DNA of 64,000 bases from Botryotinia globosa (GCA_014898425.1 RCSZ01000005.1:2072501-2136500); one strand, 5' to 3'. Positions 1-12,631 are shown, counted from the first letter of the stretch. The notes: generated from the sequence alone by a model not told the origin. Made by a program: numbers and translations.

Positions 1-568
1 TGAAAAGTGGCTGTGAGAAGTAAACAAGGCTGATTGGTTTTCATGAAGCTCATCCATGAAATTGTTAATAAGGATCATCTGAACGAGGAAAATTATGGGG
101 AAAAATATCTATTTAATTTGTTCGTGATCCAGCCCCCAATAAAGATTTTCATGACCTTTCTTGGGCCCAGTACCGAACGACATCCTCATAATTGAGCATC
201 ATGAGTATCGAAGTAAACCCGTCCGAATAGTATCGCTATTGGGTATAATTGAAAATGCGGCGCTGGTAAAGGGGAAATTCTGAGCAATCGAAGGACGTGA
301 AGCTCATCTGCAAAACATTTGTTAGTCGAGGTTTCTTGAGGTATTTCAATTCAATTTGCTTCTTCCAGGACCAGTCTCGATCGTCATGATCTGATTCCTG
401 CACGGTAGGTACTGTTCGAGGGGGAGTCAACGGTAGTCTGAGCCCCGATGTACTCCTTTATGTCTCACTCGTGCATCGTTCGGGGCGTGCTTTAACGAAA
501 ATTGTCATATCTGAAGGTGATATCGATACATCGCGTTGGAGGAATATTCAGGATTATCTACACTTACA
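1..568. other. Intergenic DNA at the left edge
   Basis: No convincing gene is seen. Short ORFs occur on both strands (for example 64 codons on the minus strand at 236-430) but lack recognisable motifs and could equally be 3' flank of the gene beginning at 961. Confidence 0.5.
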
Positions 569-961
569 TTATAGTGAGATGGAGGTGGTAGTTCCATGCC
601 TCGTATCTGCGATCCTACTCCAAGCAGAACTTGTGTTGCCAATGATCGCTCTGCTCACATCCCCCATCGTAACTCTAAGTTGATCGTTGGAAATAGCATA
701 TGATAGGAGGATCCTCCGAATGCTTTGATGAATGAAAGTGGTTAAACAAGAGAGTAGAGTATACCCCATTAGACTCATAAATAGAAGAATAATCGAATTC
801 ATAACCAGTTTTTCTCCCGGAGTCAATACATATGCCGAGAATGTAACCTCATATCGGTAATTCATGAGTCGGATTTGGTATGTTAAGTTGTCTATGAAAG
901 ACCCTTGCCTGCAACGCTTTGGTGAACTAAGAAAGGAGTATGAGTATGAAGAATGGGACAT
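569..961 (-). CDS. Serine palmitoyltransferase small-subunit-like protein
   Basis: Single-exon reading frame of 130 residues. Residues about 26-75 match the layout of the small activating subunits of serine palmitoyltransferase (Tsc3/ssSPT-like): a basic amphipathic stretch, then YRYEVTFSAYVLTPGEK, then one hydrophobic segment (VMNSIILLFMSLMGYTLL). In known family members this membrane segment sits in the ER and stimulates the Lcb1/Lcb2 heterodimer in the first step of sphingolipid synthesis. The tail (TTFIHQSIRRIL onward) is polar and lacks another membrane segment. The chosen start is the first ATG of the frame; some relatives begin close to the conserved block, so the first 20 or so residues are uncertain. 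The gene is a lone minus-strand unit divergent from the POL3 gene. Family call is by motif only. Confidence 0.66.
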   Translation of the reverse strand: MSHSSYSYSFLSSPKRCRQGSFIDNLTYQIRLMNYRYEVTFSAYVLTPGEKLVMNSIILLFMSLMGYTLLSCLTTFIHQSIRRILLSYAISNDQLRVTMGDVSRAIIGNTSSAWSRIADTRHGTTTSISL

Positions 962-2284
962 ATTGAGGGTGAAGGACTCGAATGTGTGAAGTTTTATTGG
1001 ATAATCAAGGAATCTGTGATGGGTATGATTGGGTGGTATAACTTGATGTCTGGAACAGGATTATTCTGTGCGTATTGAGCAATGAGATATTGGTAAAATG
1101 CGTTTCCAACGGCCTATTGAAATGCTGAAAACAGGATTTCAGATCGCAATGGCACTCAGTCTGTAATATGTTCCCAATATGTATAGAAATATCTAGACAA
1201 TGAATGAGATGCAAAGAGATGTCTATCAATATATACATATATATAAACAAAGACTTTCTTGGAAAGTTGTTGGTCAGGCGACATGGCTCCTCAGATTCTC
1301 TCTCTGTGATGTAAACGTGGTAGGACAACACACGCATATACTCTGTATAGCTTCAAAAGTTTTGGGATGCTTCCATGTACATATTCCCGTCATCAAGTTT
1401 GACGCATGAATTTCGCTGAATAATAACACTTGCTATTGGTCAAAGACCTTTCTCCTGAGCGGAAATGGGAAAAGAACGACGGCATGGAGCGGTTTCATCG
1501 GATAGAGTATATCTTCTAAGCAAAGAAAGATCTGAAAGTGGTTCCCGATTCATGAAGCCAGGAAATTCGCATTATGTAACAGTTTTTGTGCTCGGGGTTT
1601 CGATGCTGATACCTGAGCTGTATAATTCGTATGTTGAGGGCAGAGAGATACATCATATACGTGTGAAGATACATTCTTCCTCTTCATATTGAATTTAGTC
1701 CATTGCCCATCTCAAAGATATAGTCGCAACGGTGTGTGGTGATATATAACAGAATATCGAGGGAAGCAAATACTCAATCTAGGAGACTTCGTGTATCAAG
1801 AGTGTCCGGGCAACCTGTTCAGGAATGATGTAATGTCAAGTTGTGGAAACGCTGAATACCGAACCCAATCATTTGTATATCGGGGATTGAAATAAGTTCT
1901 CTGAAAGAAGATCTCAATATACCTTGCATGCAGGTGGTGTTGTACAGATCATTCGTTAGTCCAAGTTGTATTTACAGGAATGGGTTATCCTAGTTGATGA
2001 CTACTTTCATCTCATCAAGATAAGATAGGTACTGTGATGCTTCTCTGCTTACTTAACCACAGTGCCACTTTTCAGCCACACCCGCCACTAGGTACTACAG
2101 AATAGATCTGCCCGCCCCCTTGTCCACTATAATTTCGACGCGTCCACACCGCGCGAAAAGTAATTGATTGACGCGAACTTTATATTGAAATGCGGCCTCT
2201 AAAATCCGAAAACCAAATTCCTATCAACAACCTTTCCAACTACGTCTTTCCTTTTAACAGCATAGAAGCTGTAAAATATCCGCA
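962..2284. other. Intergenic region between divergent genes
   Basis: About 1.3 kb between the SPT-small-subunit-like gene (-) and POL3 (+). Small ORFs at 1005-1337 (-) and 1465-1692 (+) have no recognisable features. The last 150 bases hold ACGCGT and CGCGAAAA-type elements, listed separately. Confidence 0.6.
2138..2177 (+). promoter_or_regulatory. MCB/SCB-like cell-cycle sites upstream of POL3
   Basis: ACGCGT, a perfect MluI cell-cycle box, lies at 2138-2143. GCGCGAAAA follows at 2151-2159; it fits the CRCGAAA Swi4/6-type box and, reversed, an E2F-like TTTTCGCGC. ACGCGAA lies at 2171-2177. All are within 150 bases of the POL3 start. In yeasts such boxes bind MBF/SBF and drive replication genes at G1/S. 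Function here is inferred from sequence and gene identity. Confidence 0.6.
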
Positions 2285-5200
2285 ATGGCTCCATCAAGAG
2301 TTCCTCAAAAGCGAATCTTAGGTGAAGCAAAGAATATTCAACAAAGCAATATCCCCTCATCTCCTCCAACTGGGGCAAAGAAACGAAAGTTAGAACCAGT
2401 TGCATCATCACCAGCAGCAGTGCGATTCAAGAGTTCACAAAATGGTCCAAGGGGAAAGCTGGCTTCTAGCCAGCCTAGTCATTTTGAATCGGAAGTGCTG
2501 GAAAAAATGACACAGGATATGGAAAGTTTGAAGAAGAATAATTCAGAAAAAGATCAAGAATGGGCAAGGCCGAGCCTGTCAGACTTCAACCCTGAGGTTG
2601 ATAATTTAATCTTTCAGCAGATCGAATGTGAAGAAGGTACTTATGACGGAGGAAAAGCGACTGTGAAATTGTTTGGTGTTACTGAGGTAAAGTTCATTCC
2701 AATTGCTGTCAAGCCCATAACTAATATCACATACAGACTGGTCACTCGGTTATGCTACATGTAAAAGACTTCCTTCACTACCTATACGTTGCCGCTCCAG
2801 TTAGTTTTACGCATAAAGATTGCGAACCGTACAAGATGTTCTTGGATTCACAAGTTGGAATGCACACGCCTGCCATCAATTCAGTATCGGTTGTACTACG
2901 AGAGAATTTATACGGATTTACGGGAAACAAACAGCATGCATATATTAAGATTACAGTTACGGACCCCAAATACATCAACAAAGTTAGGACAACTATCGAG
3001 GAGGGCAAAGCAAACTGGAAAGGAATGTGGAGGAATGATGGAAATGGTATTTTGACTTTTGATAGCATTCAATATGTGTTACGATTTATGGTCGATGTCA
3101 AGGTGTGTTCCTTTGCTCTTTTCATTTCCCACCTCGTTTTCCCCTCTCATATGGCATCTCCTACCTCACTTTTGCTTTTAACACATCTAATCAACATCAG
3201 ATTTATGGCATGTCATGGGTTGAAGTTGAAGCAAAGAAATACGAAATAGTTCCAGAACACAATAGACAATCGAATTGTCAAATCGAAGCCGTAATGACAT
3301 ATCGAGACTTAATTGCGCATAAGCCCGAAGGGGAATGGGCGAAAATGGCACCTCTACGTATTCTATCTTTTGACATTGAATGTGCTGGTCGCAAGGGTGT
3401 CTTTCCGGAAGCAAATCAGGATCCTGTTATCCAAATTGCCAATATTGTTACTCGATACGGAGAGAAGAAACCATTCGTACGAAATGTCTTTTGTCTTGAC
3501 ACTACTAGTCTGATCGTCAATACACAAATTCACGAATTCAAAAAGGAGGAGACGATGTTATCGAAATGGAGAGACTTTCTTGAAGAGGTAGATCCAGATA
3601 TCATCATTGGTTATAACATTGCCAATTTCGATTTTCCATATCTCCTCGATCGAGCCGATCACTTGAAGATCAAGAACTTCAGTCAGTGGACTCGATTGAA
3701 GTCTATCCACTCTCAAGCTAAAACTTCCAACTTCTCCAGTAAGCAAATGGGTAACAGGGATACGAAAGCTACCAATACTAATGGACGACTTCAATTGGAC
3801 TTATTACAACTTGTCCAGAGAGATCATCAACTTCGAAGTTATACGCTCAATTCCGTTTGTGCACAATTTCTGGGTGAGCAAAAGGAAGATGTTCATCACA
3901 CTATGATCACGGAATTATTCAATGGAACCCCTGAGTCTAGACGAAGATTGGCTGTATATTGTTTAAAGGATGCTTTTCTACCTCAACGTCTAATGGATAA
4001 ACTTTCATGTTTAGAAAATTATACGGAAATGGCTAGAGTCACAGGTGTTCCTTTCAATTTTCTTCTATCTCGTGGCCAACAAGTCAAATTCATTAGTCAA
4101 CTGTTTCGAAAAGCTTTAGAACAGAAATTGGTCATTCCTAATCTATCATCCAACTCATCTGAGGAACAGTACGAAGGTGCCACTGTCATTGAACCTACTA
4201 GAGGATACTACAGTGTCCCAATTGCAACCCTGGATTTTGCTTCTCTATACCCAAGTATTATTCAAGCGCATAATCTTTGCTATACTACATTACTCAAGAA
4301 AGATGTTGTGGAAGCTCTCAAACTTGAGAAGGATGAAGATTATATCGTTACGCCAAATGGAGATATGTTCGTCACAACCAAGCAACGAAAGGGTCTTCTG
4401 ACGCAAATTTTGGAAGAATTGTTAACAGCAAGAAAACAAGCTAAAAGAGAACTTGCTGTTGAAACCGATCCTTTCAAGAAGGCTGTGCTCAACGGTCGAC
4501 AACTTGCCCTGAAAATTAGTGCAAACAGTGTGTACGGTTTGACTGGTGCCACTGTCGGCAAGGTACCTTGTTTACCAATTGCTAGTAGTACCACAAGTTA
4601 TGGTCGTCAAATGATTGAAAAGACCAAAGCAGAAGTTGAGGCAAAATACACCATCGCTAACGGTTATTCTCATGATGCTCAAGTCATTTATGGTGATACC
4701 GATTCAGTCATGGTTAAATTTGGTGTAAAAGAATTGGCAGAGGCAATGAAATTGGGAGAAGAAGCTGCACAATATGTTTCTTCGAAATTCATCAAGCCGA
4801 TTAAGTTGGAATTCGAAAAAGTGTATTACCCATACCTTCTCATCAATAAGAAGAGATATGCCGGTCTTTACTGGACAAATCCTGATAAGTATGATAAGAT
4901 GGATACAAAGGGTATTGAAACAGTTCGTCGTGATAATTGTCGGTTGGTTCAGAATGTCATCGAAACAGTACTGAGAATGATCTTGATCGATCAAGATGTT
5001 CAAGGAGCACAAGAGTAAGCTTTTATCACTTCCTAATTTTTCGAAGTTATAACTAACATACTCGTTTAGCTATGTGAAAGATACCATCTCCGATCTTCTT
5101 CAGAACAAAATCGATATGTCAAAACTTGTCATCACCAAAGCCCTCGCAAAAGCCGATTATACCGCCAAACAAGCTCACGTAGAACTAGCTGAGCGTATGA

Positions 5201-5808
5201 AGAAACGAGATGCAGGATCAGCACCTACACTAGGTGACCGTGTTGCATATGTCATCATCAAAGGATCTGCTGGAGCCAAGAATTTCGAAAGATCCGAGGA
5301 TCCCATTTTCGTATTAGAAAACAACGTCCCCATCGACACAAAATATTACCTCGATAACCAACTTGCCAAACCTTTAGGCAGAATCTTCGAACCTATCCTC
5401 GGAGAGACAAAAGCCAATTCCCTCTTAGCAGGTGCACATACCCGTGCTATATCTGTCGCAGCTCCTACCATTGGTGGTCTCATGAAATTCGCAAAGAAAA
5501 CATCAACATGCATGTCCTGCAAAAAACCTCTCGTGAAAGCCCACGAGAAAGATGGTGCAGTATGTACAGACTGCGCTCCTAGAATTGGAGAAATGTACCA
5601 AAAACAACTCAACAAAGTATCAGATCTAGAAGTCAGATTTGGAAGATTATGGACACAATGTCAAAGATGTCAGGGAAGTATGCATTGTGAAGTTATTTGT
5701 AGTAGTAAGGATTGTCCAATTTTCTACATGAGAATGAAGGCAAAGAAGGATGTCGAGGATGCTGGGAAGGAGTTGGAGAGGTTTGATTTTGATCAGTCGG
5801 CTTGGTGA
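2285..5808 (+). CDS. POL3: DNA polymerase delta catalytic subunit
   Basis: Family-B replicative polymerase, which with PCNA copies mainly the lagging strand. Exons fitted by eye are 2285-2686, 2737-3102, 3201-5014 and 5070-5808; they join in frame to 1106 residues, close to the roughly 1,100 usual for fungal Pol3. Introns have GT/AG ends and CTAA-type branch sites. The N-terminus carries a short basic segment (AKKRK). The 3'-5' exonuclease motif FDIE is at about residues 313-316. Polymerase motif A (LDFASLYPS) is at 600-608 and motif C (YGDTDS) at 753-758, so the catalytic aspartates are intact. The C-terminus, from about residue 1008, has the two cysteine clusters CMSC...CTDC and CQRC...C...C; in known Pol3 these bind zinc and a 4Fe-4S cluster and contact the B subunit. 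No sign of damage. Upstream DNA has G1/S-type boxes. Confidence 0.97.
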
Positions 5809-8333
5809 TTTGAAGAGCGGGTTCAGATGACGGATGGGCGGAGAACTGAAATATCAAGGTATTGCAAGGTGTTTTTGGGCGTTTAAGCTAGCCATGTATG
5901 AGAAAATGGATTTTGGACGGAGCTTGATGGGTAATCTATGTATTAATGACTGCCCTTTATTACGTATATCAAGTCACAAGAAAGGAGATAGCCGAAACGG
6001 ATAGGAATGAAATGTATACGGCACCATGTATTTGCATAATCGAATGTGCTTTTTTACTCGAGTGAGCTTTGAACTGGATAATCCGTGAGGTAAAAAATGC
6101 TACCTCGTTCGTCTTGCAAACTCTCAAATGGGATAAACGCAATCTATTCATTAAGCAAGAGCTGGATTGACGTTTGGGAGAATAAAAAGTCGTATTGACT
6201 GCAGTGGCCAAAAGGTACGGGGAGGAGAAGTGAATCGACCTGTTTGTTGGTATGTCAAACAATAGACCTTATATTCACCGCAGCGATGATGAGTACTCGT
6301 ATCTTTCCTTTCATTTCTATCAATAGCAAGCCGAGACAAATACAACTATTTCCGTTGCTATTGTGTCCTCGCCACTATCGTCAAAACGTCTATCAGCAGG
6401 TTTCAATTAATGTCCCGAGCGAATGTATGCGGGCGTTCGCATGCGTGAACGGAAGTATTCGTGCCATGGGGAGGAGAAATTTGAGGTCATCGATCTCCAA
6501 GCCATTTATCTTATTTTGAGTCTCTTTGCTTGGCTAGATGTTGAGGCCTTCGCTGGACGAATGAGGGATGAGGGATGCATAGGTGCACAGGGCTTTGATG
6601 GATAAGGCTTTAAATCTTTTTGCTGATGGCAGATGATTATGAGTGGATTTGCTGATGTCAGTGGGAGGGTTGCGATGTGGAGTTCGAATTTTGTGGAGTG
6701 GGCGGAGGGTGGATTTGAGGTATTCTTACATGTATACATGTGCATACAGATACATTATTCTCACATTTGGAACAATGAGGTCTTTTCTAAGAGAGGTGAG
6801 TGGGGATAGGAGCGAGTGTATAAGATCGTCAGCAGATCTGCTTGGGAGGGGGAATAAAGATGTGGCAGGTGTGTTGCGTATATTCTGGCATAGGGTTGTT
6901 ACGGGAGAACGGGAGAACGGGAGAATGAGAGAATGGGATCGCAAGGACAGGGTGAGGAGGTTGGAGAGGAGGTGTTTTGAAAGTTATCGGAAATGGACGG
7001 GATGGGAGGGAGTTGTGGATAGTTAGCTAATAAATATACTTGTTGTCGAGAACCTTTCTACTGCTACTTTTCATTCGGCATTTGAATATACATATCCACA
7101 TCCATCTCCAACCCTTCCACCCCCCATCCATCCTTAAAAAACAAATCTATCGCTTAACTCTAACCTCAAAAAACAGAACAGGAGAAACGAAGGAGAGAAT
7201 ACAAGTATCATATCATGTTTTCTCATATTTATCGTTCCTCATCACATATACATACAGTGGCTATACACATAGCACCACAAATTCTCGATCAAACCTGATG
7301 TTAATCGCATAGATCCCAACTCATTCTTTCCTCCTTTCATTCATTCCTTCGTTCATTCATTCATAGAGAGAAGAATATATATATATAGCAGTATGTATCA
7401 AGACCTCGCATTCCATTTCAATCCCTTCTAATTCGCATCTTCAGCATCACCATTTACACATCTACCTAACCAACCTAACCAACCTAACCTACCTACATCT
7501 ATATACCTATAAACACCAATAACTAACAATCATCTCCTCGCATCCCATGCATTCTTCACATAACCCCCAATCCCAATCCCAATCGCAATCCCTTCACTCA
7601 GCTACTCACCACTCACCTCAATCCCAAACCTCCCATACCAGATCGCCACCCAATTAACCAAACCACCCCCAGCATACAATACATACTTACATACTAACTT
7701 TCCTCATCTCGCCCACAATCCCAATCCCAATCCCACGCTACCACACCGTTGAATTTAATTGAATTCTAGGGCTGAAAACGCTATTTCGCAAACTCCATGT
7801 TAGCTTACCGACCTTACCCAGCTAGCGACCTTCTTAAAGTTTAGATCCCAAAGGTCCGTTGAATTTGTGCGTGCGTATGTGCACTGTACTTTTAGTTAAG
7901 TTTGCTCTAGTGGATATCGGAACTTACGAAAAAATGTCTATTTTAATTATTTTAATTACCCATCACGAAAGATACATGGATGAAATGCATAATTTATACA
8001 CTTCAACGAGGGGAAGAATTAAAATCATGTGATATGATATGATATGATATAATCTGACAAAGTGAAGTAAAGTAAATTAATTAACAAAGTAAATAATCGT
8101 AAATTTTTGGGGCTTCAGAATAGATACAAAAACGAAGGGTATTCATGCTCTCTGCCAAACTCCAAAAATCAGTCCTGGTATTTAGTGTGAATAATATGCG
8201 AATCCATCCCATCCCACGCCATCCCATCTTTATTTGGTCCCCGTCTATAAGGTTCCTCTCTGCCTATTACAGCCTCCACCTCGATTTGCTTTTTTCATCA
8301 ACATCCCCCGCGCTTGACTACAAGTCCTATCCC
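5809..8333. other. Gene-poor interval, 2.5 kb
   Basis: No convincing gene. Bases 7070-7750 are strongly C/T/A-rich on the plus strand (repeats such as CCTAACCAA and CCCAATCC) and look like the pyrimidine-rich leader or promoter DNA of fungal genes, although no good downstream reading frame follows. A 36-codon Ser/Gln/His-rich mini-ORF lies at 7547-7657 inside it. The GATAT tandem at about 8033-8050 is trivial. Confidence 0.5.
7547..7657 (+). other. Possible leader mini-ORF, 36 codons
   Basis: ATG to TAA encoding 36 residues of low complexity (MHSSHNPQSQSQSQSLHS at the start). It sits in C/T-rich leader-like DNA. It could be a uORF or first exon of an unrecognised transcript; the CAATCC repeats alone could also generate it. 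No function is proposed. Confidence 0.15.
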
Positions 8334-9912
8334 TTAATTTTTAACCCTATCCACCTGTCCCTTGACCCAACTCAGCTTATCCTTCCACTTTCCCTCACCC
8401 CTCTCCTCTCTCTCCAGCTCCCCCATCTCCTCATATCCCCTCGTTCCCCTCTTTTCCTTTGCCGAGAAAGGATTAGACCATCTTGCTGAACCTAGATGCC
8501 CAAGCGCTCCTCCAAAACTAGCTCTTGCCATCGCTTTTTGACTTTCCAAAGTATCCGTTTCGCTCAAGAAACTCGTGGGTCTTAACGAATTCAATGTATT
8601 CTTCCTCGCATTGTCTCTCGTCAAATCTCCAGGCGATTGCGGATTAATTTTTGAAAGTCTATTCGTATTGTCGCCCCATGTATCGAATTCGAAATTCGGT
8701 AATTGGATCGATGAAAAGGAGGTATCCATATTCAGATTCGGTTCCGGATCCGCAAAAGGATTGCGATGATATTTCATATTGGCATAATAACTCAATATTC
8801 CCTGACTCCCATCCCCACTCTCGATATCGTTCTCCTCTGAATCCTGAATGAGAGACATTCTTCTTTGCGGCCTGACTCCCAATCCCTGAGGTTGTTCACT
8901 ATCAGTGGTTTCCAATGAATGAATCGATACTCCATCCCCCCAATCCAAGCTCATAGTCGAAGGCGCTCTTATAGTCAATACTCCTTCTCCTGTTTCCTTT
9001 TCGTGTCTTTCCATGTCCCTCGCCGTTCCTGCTGTTGAAACCGAAGAATTTCTAATCAATGCGGGACGAGGTGCCTGAGGAAAAATTGAGTTACGAATCC
9101 CATTTCCCCTGATGCTAGGAAATACTGAGTTTCGTCGAATTCCACTCCCCTTGGCCCTAGGTATCACACCAGCCCAAGCTTCCATTCCCGCATTTGATTT
9201 CTCTCCCAAATCTTTCAACAAATCACCTCTCTTCCTTTGTCTTAAAATTCTTCTCCTAACCAAGAATGCCATAACAGCTAGTACCAATAAACTGACAATA
9301 ACTGTAACACTAACTGTTACTGCAAGAGCCGAGGATGTATGTTGATGTTCTTTCGTCGTGTCTTGATCATTTGAAAGTGGGGATATCGTAGGGTTGTGTG
9401 CAGTCAAAGCGGTTGCGTTCAACATGCTTGTTGTTGTGCTTGTTATTGTTGTCTCAGGACTTGGCCTTGATGATGAAGCTGGAGAGGATGCGGGTACATA
9501 TATAGAAGTGATAGATGTACTACTGGGTTCAGAGGATGAAGCTGGCGTTGAAATGGAAAGAGTTGATGAAGAGCTAACAGATGCGGCGGTTTGTAATATT
9601 AGTGTAGCAGTAGGTGTTGTGCTCACTGTTGCAATGCTCGTTGATGTTTCTGTTGTCATTGTCGCTGTCTATGATATCTCATGAGTCAATGACACTACAA
9701 AGGGTGATTCTAAAACTTACAGTACTTGTGGATTGCAGTGCTGGCTTTGGATCCTTTGGAGGACTTGGAGGACTTGGAGGAGTTTGAATAGAAGGTTCGT
9801 TGTCATGTCCATCTTCACCTCTCTTATTTGCCCAAACCAACTCAAAACCCTCTTCATATACACCCGCATCAACCAAATCCTCCACTAACCCTCTCGAATT
9901 ATGATTGATCAT
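8334..9912 (-). CDS. Ser/Thr-rich single-pass membrane protein, function unknown
   Basis: Two exons on the minus strand, 9912-9721 and 9668-8334, joined by an intron with GTAAGT donor and TAG acceptor, give 508 residues. Order of features: a mixed N-terminus with a proline run (TPPSPPSPPKDPKP), a Ser/Thr-rich stretch (about residues 60-155) likely to be O-glycosylated, one membrane segment (VTVSVTVIVSLLVLAVMAFLV), a basic stop-transfer patch (RRRILRQRKR), then a long polar tail of about 300 residues. This architecture resembles Mid2/Wsc-type wall sensors, which have a rigid Ser/Thr stalk outside and a signalling tail inside. However, no clear N-terminal signal peptide and no WSC cysteine domain are visible. 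I do not recognise the family, so sensor function is only a possibility. The start is the first ATG of exon 1. Confidence 0.75.
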
Positions 9913-11220
9913 TTTGCAGAAAGATTATAACCTCAACTTGGTTAGATTCGATTAGAAGGTGGAAGAAAACTTAGATCAAGGAAAGACGGTCTTTGAGTTC
10001 GTTAAGGTATAATAGCCAAGAATGAGTGTGTGAATAGAGGTACTGAAAGACCGATGTAGGGAAGGATGTCAGCGTGCTGGTAAAGACGACAGCTCAAATC
10101 TAGCAAGTATAGGTAACTTTGACAAGTAGACACACAGTTCAAGCCAAGGCTACCAATGCCTATGTACTTATATCTCGTAGCAAGAAGGTGGAACCACGAA
10201 ACTCCCCTCAAAAACACTCGGTCAATGGTTCACCACGAGAAATACCCGTGCCTCACAAATGAAAGACAGATGAAATTATTTTGAGATAAGTAGTGAAAAG
10301 ATCAGCAGAATTATCAAATACCCATTGTCAATTATTCCTTCTGGTCACTGAACCTGACTTGTTGTAGGAAACTCCTTGCAATACTCATTGCAAGAACTAC
10401 TTAGATCCGAATAGCTATATTATACATACTAAAACATTCTCAATCAATATTTGGAGATGAAGAGATTGGTAGAAACAGAGAACTGGAACTTGGGGATATG
10501 ATGGTCATAGCCCAATAAAGTGAAACGGAAGTAAGGTTTCTTGGTTCCACTCCATTGTCCGTGCGAATTGTGGATTTTGGAGAACTTTCCTCTTATAATT
10601 AATGAATGCCTTGTCAGGTTATTGATTGGTTTAGAGTTTTAGTAGAAGAAGGTCTGTGGGTGACGAGAGTTTCCTCAATGTCGCAGATAACATTTGTGGT
10701 GAAAAACAAGTGCCCGTATTGAGTTATGAACCTGGGATGATCGTCGAAATCTCGCCTTATGGGTGAACTAAAAATCCCTAAGGATCCCTTCATGCAACAA
10801 TGACATTGCATGTCGACGGGCTGAGTTCATCATCAAGGGATCCGATGAACGTGGCGTGGAGGTGAATAGATGGATAGAGTTCATGCGCGACAGCCTGTTG
10901 TAAATTCCATTTTCCGGATATCTCAAGTCTGCTCACCAGGTGGTAACGACGTATAACTGTATTGTGTAGCAAAACGAGGAGGAGTAGCGCCGAAATAAAT
11001 GACGCGATTCTTAGAGACCATTTCATATTACTCCCACCACATATTGAGTGGACGCAGTTTAATCTTCCGATGTATCCTCCGCAGATGAATCCAAACCTCC
11101 GAGATCTGATAGATCTACACCAATGCAGCATCATACCTGTTGCACCTTGAACGCCTTGCCCAGTCCCGCGTAGATTCACACAATACCCGTTCCGCCTAGA
11201 AAGTATAATCACACTACCCT
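9913..11220. other. Intergenic region, 1.3 kb
   Basis: Upstream DNA of the Ser/Thr-rich membrane protein gene and downstream DNA of the next minus-strand gene. ORFs at 10002-10217 and 10790-11224 (-) show no motif and are probably chance. No repeats of note. Confidence 0.5.
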
Positions 11221-12032
11221 TCATTTCTTCTTCTCGTCTACCACTTCCTCGTCAATCTTCTTGACCTCTTCCATCTTCTTCTCTCCTCTATTCCATACTT
11301 CCCATATTTGTTCCATAATCAGATCGCCATACCCTTTGCCTGCTTCCAGAGCTTCCTTCTCCTTTTGGTCTCTTTTTTCTTTCCAGTCTTTCCCTTCGCC
11401 ACCCAGCCAAATCTTTTCCAAAACACCTTCTTTCTCCTCTGCCTGAACATTTCCAGAAGTTGGTTGACCAGCGCTTCTCTTTTCTAATGCTTCAAGTACA
11501 CTCTCGCCCTTTGTACCTTTGTCCTGCGATTTAAAAGTCTGTTCTAGAAACTTTCTACTCTCCTCCATTCTTTTCTTTTCTTGCGCTTCTCGTATTCTTC
11601 TCTGAGTTTCTTTTGCCTTTTCAGGTAATTCCGTAGGTGACATAGATGATACACGATTTTGTATGCGGGTCATCATTGAGACACCGGTATATTCGTAGGC
11701 TAAGTGATTACCACCAATAAATGTGGTGGTCATAAGAGCGAAAGTATAGACATCCATTTTGCGGGGTGGGATAACTGTATGGGGCAAAAAGGTTAGCTGA
11801 ACACTGAGACTTTGGAATTAATTAGTCGCATTAGATAGGGAATTGTGAAATGCACAATGTCAGACATCATAATTTAGAATTCCAATTCCAATCCATTGAG
11901 ATCGAGAAGAGACTTACGCATGACGATTGGACAAACGATGAGGGCTGCGAGAGATGCATTATGGAGGAGAGGGGTAGTTCTTGGATTGGTGGGATCGGGT
12001 TGAGTAAATTGAGATGGTTGAGTTGTAGACAT
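11221..12032 (-). CDS. Small membrane protein of the fungal rhomboid-labelled family
   Basis: Two exons, 12032-11918 and 11774-11221, with a GTAAGT donor and CAG acceptor, encode 222 residues. The N-terminus (MSTTQPSQFTQPDPTNPRT) is polar. Two hydrophobic segments follow, LHNASLAALIVCPIVMLI and TFALMTTTFIGGNHLAY, the second ending in the YEYTG block. The remaining half is charged, Lys/Glu-rich and probably coiled coil (residues about 95-222). Databases label similar fungal proteins 'rhomboid family membrane protein', but I see no catalytic GxSG or membrane His, so proteolysis should not be assumed. The two-membrane-segment plus coiled-coil shape would suit a mitochondrial or ER scaffold (inference). 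Start chosen because exon 1 joins in frame and the short hydrophobic stretch is restored. Confidence 0.72.
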
Positions 12033-12522
12033 CTTGATATTTGAGATATTAATTGATTTTGATTGTGATTTGCTGGTAGGTTGAGTGTCGCGTTGTATTA
12101 ATGAGATGTCAATAAGATGTCGATTCTAATAATACAAAATGAAAGAATATGATGAACACAAGAATAATGACTGAAGCTCCAGTTCTAGATAATTTTTTGA
12201 GGAGCCGGAATTAGTGTTATTCCGACAATAATAAGCTACAATAGGTAGGTACTCGAGTAAACAATCAATGGTTTCCAGGTTGTCACAAGTTTGCCGTCGC
12301 AGGTTTCCTTTGATCTTGATCTTAATTATCAGATTTAAACGTTCCCTTCCTTTGCAATTAAGGTCAATTCTTTGAAGTGTAGCAAGAATGTATGATTGGA
12401 CAGTAGAAACATTGATTATCCATGGATACTCCAGTGGACAAGGAATTTCCAGTCATCAAGACTTCGCTAACTTTGGCTATATATTTTGAGTTTGTGCATC
12501 AATTGTCATCTAAATACGACAA
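12033..12522. other. Intergenic region upstream of tRNA-Ser
   Basis: About 490 bases holding the promoter of the preceding minus-strand gene and the 5' flank of the tRNA. Nothing else recognised. Confidence 0.5.
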
Positions 12523-12631
12523 GGCACTTTGCCAGAGTGGTTAATGGGTAGCACTCGAATTTCTGTAGCCTCTACAGAATATAAGATATGCTATGTCTTC
12601 GGACGCGCAGGTTCAAATCCTGCAGGTGTCG
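12523..12631 (+). tRNA. tRNA-Ser(CGA) with intron
   Basis: Folds as a class II tRNA. Acceptor GGCACTT pairs with AGGTGTC (with G-U pairs) and the discriminator base is G, typical of serine. The D stem is CCA/TGG around GAGTGGTTAA. The anticodon stem is TAGCA/TGCTA with anticodon CGA at 12556-12558. The long variable arm is GTC-TTCG-GAC. The T arm is GCAGG-TTCAAAT-CCTGC. An intron of about 28 bases (12560-12587) follows position 37, the canonical place. A TTTT run at 12632 gives the Pol III terminator. It decodes UCG. Confidence 0.93.

Noticed and set aside
1465..1692. 75-codon plus-strand ORF beginning MGKERRHG
   Set aside because: No recognisable domain and no supporting promoter or homology hint; length is within chance.
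6643..7026. 127-codon plus-strand ORF
   Set aside because: No motif, Arg/Trp/Gly-biased composition from G-rich DNA, no leader and no splice signals.
7471..7499. CCTAACCAACCTAACC resembling telomere repeats
   Set aside because: The units are irregular and not CCCTAA; it is simple C/T/A-rich leader-like DNA, so no interstitial telomere is called.
9394..9684. 96-codon plus-strand ORF rich in Val/Asp/Glu
   Set aside because: It is the antisense shadow of the Ser/Thr-rich stalk of the minus-strand membrane protein.
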